Part shown: positions 25,035 through 31,293 of the stretch, piece after piece
Numbering within the stretch: the first letter of the stretch is position 1
Layout of the letters: every line of letters begins with the position of its first letter
NCBI RefSeq assembly: GCF_024172185.1
Contig: NZ_JAMZEC010000001.1
Span: 4,216,001-4,280,000, forward strand
From: Nonomuraea roseoviolacea subsp. carminata
GTDB taxonomy: Bacteria > Actinomycetota > Actinomycetes > Streptosporangiales > Streptosporangiaceae
DNA length: 64,000 nucleotides
Direction: 5' to 3'
Notes under the pieces: model-generated
Databases searched by the model: none
The model's input: the letters and a program-made list of their open reading frames with translations, nothing else
What the model was told of the DNA's origin: nothing
Made by a program: the position numbers and the translations under genes

Positions 25035-25072
25035 CGTCACGTAAAGCGATTGTAGAATCGCTTTACGTGACG
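25035..25072. promoter_or_regulatory. 38-bp perfect palindrome at the amine oxidase start
   Basis: Two 17-bp arms, CGTCACGTAAAGCGATT and AATCGCTTTACGTGACG, are separated by GTAG. The inner GTAAAGCGATT/AATCGCTTTAC is AT-rich against the local background and contains TAGAAT/ATTCTA-like promoter hexamers. It is most likely a TetR-class operator that overlaps the amine oxidase promoter and start. Each outer end creates a GTGACG, so both strands begin a potential GTG-initiated frame at mirrored positions. Confidence 0.75.
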
Positions 25073-25202
25073 ATCCAGAGCTGGGCGCCCACCGGAGCGC
25101 CAGGTGGCTTGCGGCGCGCGTTCCAGCCGGGCCGCCCGGCCGCGTCGCTGCCGCAGCACCTCGACGTCATCGAGGCGATCTGCGCCGGCCTTGGTCGTGG
25201 CG

Positions 25203-26081
25203 TCACGACCTGACGGCGGGTCGGCGCAGGTCGTGCCGGTCCGCCCAGGCCGAGACGGCCGCGGCGATCAGGGCGGGCTGGTCCTCCGGCGTGTGGTGCC
25301 CGGCGACGGCGTCGGAGCGCTCGATCTCCAGGGCCGCCATGGTGTCGGCGCACCACGCGACCATGTCGTCGCGCACCATCACCCCCACCCCGGGCGCGAA
25401 CGTCATCATCAGCTTGGGCACGTCCGCGCTGACCGCCAGCCACCGGTCGTACGCCTCGACCCGGGCCACGACGTCGGCGGGCTCGCCGTCCAGCGGCATC
25501 GAGCGCGCCCACCGCAGGAGCGGCAGCCTGCTCTCGCGCGTCGGGTACGGCTTGCGGTAGACGTCGAGGTCGCCCTCGGACATCGGCGTCGCGGTGCTGC
25601 CCGGCAGGCCCTGCTCGATGAAGGCGTTGTGGTCCAGGAGCATGGCCTCGCCGACGCCCTCGGTCTTGATCGCCCGGAACAGCTCGCGGCCGTCCTCGGG
25701 GAACTCCTCCCAGGTCATCGGCTTGACGATGGTCTCGGTGAACGCGATGCCGCGCACCCGGTCCGGGTGGCGCGCGGCCCAGTCGAAGGCCAGGGCGCCG
25801 CCCCAGTCGTGGCCGACCAGCACCACGTCGCGCAGGCCGAGCGCGTCGAACCAGGCGTCGAGGTAGCGGGCGTGGTCGGCGAAGGTGTAGGCGATGTCGG
25901 GTTTGCCGGACTCGCCCATGCCGATGAGGTCGGGGGCCAGCAGCCGCCCGGCGCCCACGGCCGGCATGACGTTGCGCCACAGGTAGGAGCTGGTGGGGTT
26001 GCCGTGCAGGAAGACGAGGGGCGTCCCGGTGCCGGACTCCCGGTAGTGGATGGTGGAGTCGAGGACGTGCTGGACAGGCAT
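25203..26081 (-). CDS. dhaA: Haloalkane dehalogenase-type alpha/beta hydrolase
   Basis: 292 aa, the family's usual length. ATG at 26081 follows AAGGAACCGATC. Motifs of subfamily II haloalkane dehalogenases are in order: HGNPTSSYLWRN with Asn28 for halide binding, GHDWGG with nucleophile Asp92 and halide-binding Trp93, catalytic Glu116 in FTETIVKP, and the catalytic His in AVAGHHTPEDQP near residue 259. The enzyme cleaves carbon-halogen bonds to give an alcohol and halide; some homologues act on other small substrates. It is the third gene of the SDR-PPOX-HLD operon, 10 nt after the PPOX gene. The symbol denotes the family, not proven activity. Confidence 0.85.
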   Translation of the reverse strand: MPVQHVLDSTIHYRESGTGTPLVFLHGNPTSSYLWRNVMPAVGAGRLLAPDLIGMGESGKPDIAYTFADHARYLDAWFDALGLRDVVLVGHDWGGALAFDWAARHPDRVRGIAFTETIVKPMTWEEFPEDGRELFRAIKTEGVGEAMLLDHNAFIEQGLPGSTATPMSEGDLDVYRKPYPTRESRLPLLRWARSMPLDGEPADVVARVEAYDRWLAVSADVPKLMMTFAPGVGVMVRDDMVAWCADTMAALEIERSDAVAGHHTPEDQPALIAAAVSAWADRHDLRRPAVRS

Positions 26082-26091
26082 GATCGGTTCC

Positions 26092-26487
26092 TTAGAGGTT
26101 GAGCCGGATGACGCGGTCGACCGCGATCTCGATGACCACGCGGCCGGGCGGGTTCGGCGGCGGCGACCCGTAGCGGGCGGCGTAACGGCGGGCGCCCTCC
26201 GCCACCCGGTCGGGGGCGTCGTGGACGGTGGCGGCGCCTTCGAGCGTCACCCACCGGAACCCCTCCGCCTGGCAGAGCGCCACCCGCCCGCCCGGCCGGG
26301 CCAGGTTCCGGGCCTTGCGGGTGGCGCCGGTGGTCAGGACCCGCGCCAGGCCGGCGGCGGGGTCCCAGGTGAAGCGCACCGCGACCACGTGCGGCGAGCC
26401 GTCGGGGCGCAGGGTGGTGAGGGTGGCCAGCCGCGGCTCGGCGAGGAAGCGCTCGGCCGCGGCGCTGAGGAGGGTGGTGGCGCTCAT
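26092..26487 (-). CDS. PPOX-class F420-dependent oxidoreductase
   Basis: 131 aa, one split beta-barrel domain. Typical elements are FLAEPRLATLTTLRPDGSPH, VRFTWD, RKARNLARPGGRVALC and VTLEGAATVHD, which match the TIGR03618-type group of actinobacterial PPOX proteins that bind F420 or flavin. The ATG at 26487 overlaps the TGA of a 12-codon mini-ORF, which itself overlaps the SDR stop. Translation is therefore coupled to the gene before it. A close paralogue occurs at 49372-49803, sharing the P.GSPHV..VRFTWD and ARVLT.GA.RKARNL blocks. The reductase substrate is unknown. Confidence 0.88.
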   Translation of the reverse strand: MSATTLLSAAAERFLAEPRLATLTTLRPDGSPHVVAVRFTWDPAAGLARVLTTGATRKARNLARPGGRVALCQAEGFRWVTLEGAATVHDAPDRVAEGARRYAARYGSPPPNPPGRVVIEIAVDRVIRLNL

Positions 26488-26522
26488 CGGAAGGCGGCCA
26501 GGTCGTGGGCGGTGGTGCTCAT
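26484..26522 (-). other. 12-codon mini-ORF linking the SDR and PPOX genes by double ATGA overlap
   Basis: The SDR stop TGA (26519-26521) overlaps an ATG at 26522, which opens MSTTAHDLAAFR and stops at 26484-26486, itself overlapping the PPOX ATG at 26487. Its last residues, AAFR, repeat the SDR C-terminus. The segment is a 35-bp near-tandem duplication of the junction: CTCATCGGAAGGC recurs at 26483 and 26518. Confidence 0.6.
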
Positions 26523-27328
26523 CGGAAGGCCGCCACGTTGCGGGCGGCCCAGTCGGCGAAGGTGCGCGGCGCGCGGCCGAGCACGCGCTCGACGTCGGGG
26601 CTGACGGCCTGCTCGGCCGCCGTGGGCGTGCCGAGGATCGCCAGCGTCCCCTCGACGACGGGCTCGGGCATCACCTGGAGCAACTGCGCCCGCGCCTCCT
26701 CGCGGGTCTGCTCGACGAACCGCACCGGCTCGCCGAGGGCCGCGCCGATCGCGGCCGCCCGCTCGCGCGGGGTGACGGGCGCGGGTCCGCTCAGCTCGTA
26801 CGTACGGCCCGCGTGCCCGGGCTCGCGCAGCACCGCGGCGGCGACCTCGGCGATGTCGGCCGGGTCGATGGCGGGCAGGCCGACGTCGCCGAAGGGCGCG
26901 GCGGCGGTGCGCGTGGTCCGGATGGACTCGGCCCAGGCGAAGGAGTTGGAGGCGAAGCCGCCCGGCCGCAGGATCGTGAAGTCCGCGCCCGACTCGCGCA
27001 CGGCCTCCTCGTACTGGACCGGGTGCCGGTAGACCTCGGGCCGGGTGCCGGCGCCCTGCGAGGACAGCAGCACGATCCGCCCGACGCCCGCGGCCTCCTT
27101 GAGGATCGCGTGCGGGTCGCCGCCCGCCACGAGCAGGAAGAGCGCCGCGGCGCCGTCCAGGGCGGGCCGCAGGCTCGCGGGGTCGTCCAGGTCGGCGCGG
27201 TGGTGCCGTACTCCGTCGGGGACCTGGGCGGCCTGGCGGGAGACGGCCGTGACCTGCTCGCCGGCGGCGGCGAGGGTGGCGACGAGCGCGCGGCCGACGT
27301 TGCCGGTGGCTCCGGTGACGACGATCAT
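26519..27328 (-). CDS. NmrA-type NAD(P)-binding SDR protein
   Basis: 269 aa. The protein opens with the Rossmann motif VTGATGNVG (residues 4-12). FLLVAGGDP, FTILRPGGFASN and LPAIDPADIAEVAAAVL follow in the order seen in NmrA-like/NAD(P)H:quinone-type atypical SDRs. The classical YxxxK pair is not apparent, which is normal for this subgroup; members are either redox sensors or azo/quinone reductases. It is the first gene of the three-gene operon, with ATG at 27328. The region upstream carries two 20-bp operator-like sites shared with the divergent AfsR-like regulator. Confidence 0.88.
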   Translation of the reverse strand: MIVVTGATGNVGRALVATLAAAGEQVTAVSRQAAQVPDGVRHHRADLDDPASLRPALDGAAALFLLVAGGDPHAILKEAAGVGRIVLLSSQGAGTRPEVYRHPVQYEEAVRESGADFTILRPGGFASNSFAWAESIRTTRTAAAPFGDVGLPAIDPADIAEVAAAVLREPGHAGRTYELSGPAPVTPRERAAAIGAALGEPVRFVEQTREEARAQLLQVMPEPVVEGTLAILGTPTAAEQAVSPDVERVLGRAPRTFADWAARNVAAFR

Positions 27329-27344
27329 ATTGTCTCTCCTAAGA

Positions 27345-27364
27345 GTTAGTTATTTGGCTGACTG
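27345..27364. promoter_or_regulatory. Operator-like imperfect palindrome, site 1
   Basis: AGTTAGTTATTTGGCTGACT lies 17 nt upstream of the SDR start. With site 2 it fits AGTYAGTYRWWTGRCTRACT, a dyad of the kind bound by TetR/MarR repressors. It overlaps the place where the SDR ribosome-binding site and promoter must lie. Confidence 0.6.
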
Positions 27365-27406
27365 AAAGGAACCCTAGCGGGTCGTGAGGGTCGGTGTCCA
27401 CAGCAA

Positions 27407-27426
27407 GTCAGTCGAATGACTAACTT
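27407..27426. promoter_or_regulatory. Operator-like imperfect palindrome, site 2
   Basis: AGTCAGTCGAATGACTAACT, 42 bp beyond site 1 and 84 nt before the AfsR-like start. Its outer arms AGT.AGT and ACT.ACT are the same as those of site 1. The centre-to-centre distance is 62 bp, about six helical turns, so the two sites lie on the same DNA face. Confidence 0.6.
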
Positions 27427-27510
27427 CTCCGACGAAAGATCGTCGGCGCGGCCGAACCGACGGCGCCGGCACCGCCGCCTTCGTTACGCTCGAAGATCCA
27501 CGAGCAAGGG

Positions 27511-30288
27511 ATGGACGCCGTGCTGATTCGATTGCTCGGACCCGTCGAGGTGGAGCGCGCGGGCCGGCCCCGGCCCGTGCGGCCCCCGCAGGTCGCGCTC
27601 GCGCTCGCCGCGCTCGCCTGGGAGGCCGGCCGGGTCGTGCCGGTCGAGTCGCTGCTCGCCCGCGTGTGGGGCGACCAGGTCCCGGCCGGCGCGCGGCACA
27701 CCCTCTACACGGTCATCACCCGCATCCGCCGCGAGATCCTCGGCGACGACGGCGCGGTCGTCCACCGGCTCGGCGGCTACCTGCTCGACGTGGACGAGTC
27801 CGCGGTGGACGTGTCGAGGTTCCGCGGCCTCGCCGACCAGGCGATGGCCGACCCCGACCCGGCCCCGCTGCTCGGCGAGGCCCTCGCGCTGTGGCGCGGC
27901 GACCCGTTGACCGGCCTGCCCGGCGAGTGGGCCGAACGGGCCCGCAGCCGCCTGCGCGACGAGCGCAAGGAGGCCGCGCTGCGCTGGGCGCGGCTGATGA
28001 CCGGCCGCGACGCCGCCGCGGCCGTCGCGGCGCTGTCGCCGCTGGCCGACGAGTACCCGCTGGACGAGTTGCTGGCGGCCGCGCTCATCGAGGCGCTGCA
28101 CGCGTGGGGACGGACCGCCGAGGCGCTGGCGCACTTCGCCCGGGTGCGCCAGACGCTGGCCGAGGAGCTGGGCGTCGAGCCCGGCACGGAGTTACGCCGC
28201 GTGCACCGGATGCTGCTGCTGTCCGGCGACGCGGCCGAGACCGCCGGCGTGGTCCCCGCCCAGTTACCGGTCGATCTCCGGTTCTTCGTCGGGCGGGCCG
28301 CGGAGCTCGACCGGCTGGCCGCCGTCGCGACCGGCGACCCGCCGGCGACCGCCGCGATCTGCGCCATCTCCGGACCGCCGGGGGTGGGCAAGTCATCCCT
28401 CGCGCTGCACTGGGCGCACCTGAACCGCGACCGCTTCCCCGACGGGCAGCTCTACGCCGACCTCAGCGGGGTCGACGCCGCCGACGCCGCCGTGATCCTG
28501 CCCCGCTTCCTCGGCGCGCTCGGCATCCCCGAGGCGCAGATGCCGTCGGGCGTCGAGGCCCGGGTCGGGCTCTACCGCAGCCTGCTGGCCTCCCGCCGCA
28601 TCCTCGTCGTGCTCGACGACGCCCACGGCGCCGAGCAGGTGCGCCCCCTGCTGGCCACCGCGCCGGGCTGCATGACGCTGATCACCAGCCGCGCCGAGCT
28701 GTCCGGCCTCGCGGTCGCCGAGGGCGCTTCCCTGGTACGGCTGGGCGTCCTGCCCGACGACGACGCCCACCGCCTGCTGGCCGCGCGCCTGGGCGAGCCC
28801 CGGCTGGCGGCCGAGCCGGAGGCCACGGAGCAGATCATTGACCGGTGCGGCCGGCTGCCGCTGGCCCTGGCCATCGTCGCGGCCCAACTGGCCGGACGCG
28901 CCGACCAGTCGCTGCCCGAGGTCGCCGCCGACCTCGCCCGGAGCGGCGCCGATCTGGAGCCGTTCGCCCACAGCGACCCGGCCATCGACCTGCGCACCGT
29001 GTTCGGCCGCTCGTACCGGGACCTGCCCGAGCCGGCGATCCGGCTGTTCCGCCGCCTCGGCCGCCACCCGGGCCCCCACCTGCCGCTCGCCGCGGCGGCG
29101 AGCCTGGCCGCCGTGCCGGTGGACCGGGCCAGGGAGCTGGTCGCCCGGCTCGAACGCGCCAACCTGGTCGACGTCCGCGCGCCCGGCCGGCTGCGGCTGC
29201 ACGACCTGCTGCGCGCGTACGCGGCGGAGCAGGAGCGGGCCGCCGAGAGCCGGTCGGTGCGGCGCGGGGCCACGCGGCGGCTGCTCGACTACTACCTGCA
29301 CTCGGCGTGCGCCGCGAGCGAGGTCTGCTACCCCCACCGCGAGAAGCTCGACGTGCGCCCCCGGGCGCGAGGGGCCGTGGCGGAGCGCTTCGCCGGGCGG
29401 GCCGATGCCCTGCGCTGGTACGCCGACGAGGTCGTGGCGCTGCCCGGGCTGCTGGCGGAGGCGACCGGGGCCGGGCTGGACCGGCACGCGTACGAGCTGG
29501 CGTGGGCGTTCGCGGAGTTCATGCAGCGCCGCGGCCCGTGGGAGCAGATCCTGCGCGTCCAGGCCGTGGCGCTGGAGGCGGCCGGCCGGGCCGGCGACCC
29601 GCTCGCCCGGGCCCGCTGCCACAACAGCATCGCCCGCGCCCACGCCAGGCTCGGCGGCCACAAGGAGGCGGTCGAGCACTTCGAGCGGGCGGTCGACCTG
29701 CACCGGTCGCTCGACGAACCGGTCCTGGAGGCGCACGTCCACCTGGGCCTGTCGGCCTCGCTCACCGTGGTGCGACCCGGCGAGGCGCTGGACCGCCTGC
29801 TGGGCGCGCGGGATCTGTTCCGGCGGGCCGGCGACGTCGTCGGCGAGGCGCGGGCGTTGAACAACGCGGGCTGGCTGCGCGCCCAGAACGGCGACCACGA
29901 GCGGGCCCTGGCCGACTGCCGCCGGGCGCAGCGCATCCTGGCCGAGCACGGGTACGCCCAGGGCGAGGCGCACGCCTGGGACAGCATCGCGTACATCCTG
30001 CAGACCATGGGCGAGCACGCCCAGGCGGTGGTCTGCTACGAGCGGGCGGTGGAGCTGTTCCGCTGGTGCGACGATTTGTACCCGGCCGCCGAGACGCTGG
30101 TCCGCCTGGGCGAGGCCCACGTGGCGGCGGGCGACACCGCGGCCGCCCTGGACGCCTGGGAGCGGGCGGCCCGGTGCTACGACGCCGTCGGCGACGCCCG
30201 GGCCCGTACGGTACGCGACCGCGTCGCCGCCCATGGTCAGCACGGAGCGGCCGTTGAGAAATCATTGAGAAATCGCTCAGACCTCTGA
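27511..30288 (+). CDS. AfsR/SARP-type transcriptional regulator with BTAD, NB-ARC and TPR domains
   Basis: 925 aa. Residues about 5-95 are an OmpR-like winged helix (VARVWGDQVPAGARHTLYTVITRIRR). A bacterial transcriptional activation domain is at about 100-245 (DPAPLLGEALALWRGDPL, ELLAAALIEALHAWGRTAEAL). An NB-ARC ATPase is at about 260-500, with Walker A GPPGVGKSS near residue 290 and RILVVLDDA as Walker B. The C-terminal TPR array runs from about 600 to 900. Such regulators activate secondary metabolite genes in actinomycetes. It lies directly upstream of, and co-directional with, the cysteine-rich peptide export cluster, so it is the obvious candidate activator. ATG at 27511 is used. Confidence 0.93.
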   Translation: MDAVLIRLLGPVEVERAGRPRPVRPPQVALALAALAWEAGRVVPVESLLARVWGDQVPAGARHTLYTVITRIRREILGDDGAVVHRLGGYLLDVDESAVDVSRFRGLADQAMADPDPAPLLGEALALWRGDPLTGLPGEWAERARSRLRDERKEAALRWARLMTGRDAAAAVAALSPLADEYPLDELLAAALIEALHAWGRTAEALAHFARVRQTLAEELGVEPGTELRRVHRMLLLSGDAAETAGVVPAQLPVDLRFFVGRAAELDRLAAVATGDPPATAAICAISGPPGVGKSSLALHWAHLNRDRFPDGQLYADLSGVDAADAAVILPRFLGALGIPEAQMPSGVEARVGLYRSLLASRRILVVLDDAHGAEQVRPLLATAPGCMTLITSRAELSGLAVAEGASLVRLGVLPDDDAHRLLAARLGEPRLAAEPEATEQIIDRCGRLPLALAIVAAQLAGRADQSLPEVAADLARSGADLEPFAHSDPAIDLRTVFGRSYRDLPEPAIRLFRRLGRHPGPHLPLAAAASLAAVPVDRARELVARLERANLVDVRAPGRLRLHDLLRAYAAEQERAAESRSVRRGATRRLLDYYLHSACAASEVCYPHREKLDVRPRARGAVAERFAGRADALRWYADEVVALPGLLAEATGAGLDRHAYELAWAFAEFMQRRGPWEQILRVQAVALEAAGRAGDPLARARCHNSIARAHARLGGHKEAVEHFERAVDLHRSLDEPVLEAHVHLGLSASLTVVRPGEALDRLLGARDLFRRAGDVVGEARALNNAGWLRAQNGDHERALADCRRAQRILAEHGYAQGEAHAWDSIAYILQTMGEHAQAVVCYERAVELFRWCDDLYPAAETLVRLGEAHVAAGDTAAALDAWERAARCYDAVGDARARTVRDRVAAHGQHGAAVEKSLRNRSDL

Positions 30289-30395
30289 CGCAGTCTCAGC
30301 GACGAGCGGCGGGACGGCGACCTCGTGAGGTGAGCCGTCGCTCCCGCCGCGCCGGGCGCGGGAAGCCACGCCCGGAGCGTCGATTGGGAGGTTCC

Positions 30396-30575
30396 ATGCG
30401 CGTCATGAACAAGATGGCCGACCGGCTCCTGGAGCTGTTCGCGCCCCACACCGCGGCTCGGGCGACGGACTGCGACTACCAGTGCTGCAACCGGTCCACC
30501 AAGAAGTACTGCTGCTACTACCCGAGCGGCGGCCAGCACTGCGGCGGCTGCGTGTCCACCAGGGACTGCGCCTGA
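30396..30575 (+). CDS. 59-residue cysteine-rich peptide, putative exported precursor
   Basis: ATG at 30396 follows GGGAGGTTCC. The first 23 residues (RLLELFAPHTAARA) form an amphipathic leader-like helix without a Sec-type hydrophobic core. The rest holds eight cysteines at 26, 30, 31, 39, 40, 49, 52 and 58, i.e. C-X3-CC-X7-CC-X8-C-X2-C-X5-C, enough for four disulfides. No lanthipeptide cyclase, radical SAM, YcaO or other modifying enzyme is nearby. The next genes are a thiol-disulfide protein, an ABC exporter and a signal peptidase. I read it as a ribosomal peptide matured by leader cleavage and disulfide formation. A peptide cofactor-protein or bacteriocin role cannot be distinguished. The existence of the gene is well supported by the ribosome-binding site and cysteine pattern. 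Confidence 0.75.
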   Translation: MRVMNKMADRLLELFAPHTAARATDCDYQCCNRSTKKYCCYYPSGGQHCGGCVSTRDCA

Positions 30576-30606
30576 CGGCACCCCTGGACGCACGTCCCCG
30601 CGACGC

Positions 30607-30637
30607 GCGCGGGCCGCGGCCCCCAGGCCGCCCGCGC
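30607..30637. terminator. Strong stem-loop between the Cys-rich peptide gene and the export operon
   Basis: GCGCGGGC (30607-30614) pairs with GCCCGCGC (30630-30637), with an inner GGCC/GGCC pair. It lies 31 nt after the peptide stop and 98 nt before the MauD-like start. A partial terminator here would let the peptide be made in excess over its export machinery. Confidence 0.55.
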
Positions 30638-30735
30638 CCGTCCCCACGGTGACGAGCCCGTCGCGATGACCGTGCCCGGCGGCGGCCGTCCGCCGCCGGG
30701 CACACCCTCATGATCTTTCGACACGGAGGTGTCCT

Positions 30736-31293
30736 GTGCCCTATCTGATCGCCATCGTGGTCGTCGTGGGCCTCCTGTGCCTGGTGGACCTGCTGCTGAC
30801 CCTCGGGGTGGTCCGGCGGATCAAGGAGCACACGAAGCTCATCGACGCCCTGTACGAAGTCGTCGCCTCCGGCGGCATGCCCGGGACGAACGCCGGCCTG
30901 GCCGTGGGCGAGGCCGTCGGCGACTTCGACGCGACCACCGTGGACGGCGACCACGTGACGCGCGACGGCCTGGCCGACGGCACCGTCGTCGCGTTCCTGT
31001 CGCCGGACTGCGCGGGCTGCCGGGAGCAGCTCCCCGAGCTGGCCTCCTGGGCGGCCGGTCAGGACCGCTCCCGCGTGGTGGCGGTGGTCGACGGCCGCGA
31101 GGGCGACGTCGCCCACCTGGTCTCGACGCTGTCGCCCGTGGCGCGGGTGATCGTGGAGGACGCGACGCCGCCGCAGGTCGCCGAGGCGTTCAAGCTGCAG
31201 GCGTTCCCGACCTTCTACCAGGTCGGCGCGGGCGGCAGGCTCCTCGCGACGGTGCCCAAGGTCTCTCGGCTGCCGGCCGGGTCGCCGGCGTGA
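30736..31293 (+). CDS. MauD/TlpA-like membrane-anchored thioredoxin-fold protein
   Basis: 185 aa. GTG at 30736 follows ACGGAGGTGTCCT. One N-terminal transmembrane helix (YLIAIVVVVGLLCLVDLLLTLG) is followed by a short basic linker and a thioredoxin fold. The redox motif C92-A-G-C95 sits in FLSPDCAGCREQLPEL, and the cis-Pro in LQAFPTFY near residue 156. The topology matches MauD, the thiol protein needed for folding cysteine-rich methylamine dehydrogenase light chain. It should therefore handle disulfides outside the membrane. With an eight-cysteine peptide encoded just upstream, that peptide is its likely client. The last codons overlap the ABC transporter start (GTGA). Confidence 0.88.
   Translation: MPYLIAIVVVVGLLCLVDLLLTLGVVRRIKEHTKLIDALYEVVASGGMPGTNAGLAVGEAVGDFDATTVDGDHVTRDGLADGTVVAFLSPDCAGCREQLPELASWAAGQDRSRVVAVVDGREGDVAHLVSTLSPVARVIVEDATPPQVAEAFKLQAFPTFYQVGAGGRLLATVPKVSRLPAGSPA

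Noticed and set aside
25067-25213. 48-codon plus-strand frame starting in the palindrome
   Set aside because: It has no ribosome-binding site of its own and no recognisable domain, and runs into the dehalogenase 3' end. Kept only as a possible remnant in the findings.
25203-27328. Dehalogenation pathway operon
   Set aside because: Only the hydrolase belongs to that chemistry. No haloalcohol dehydrogenase or haloacid dehalogenase is present, so a pathway is not supported.
30729-31289. N-terminal extension of the ABC transporter through the MauD-like gene
   Set aside because: The MauD-like frame has a transmembrane helix and CxxC motif and a perfect ribosome-binding site. The transporter starts at the overlapping GTG at 31290.
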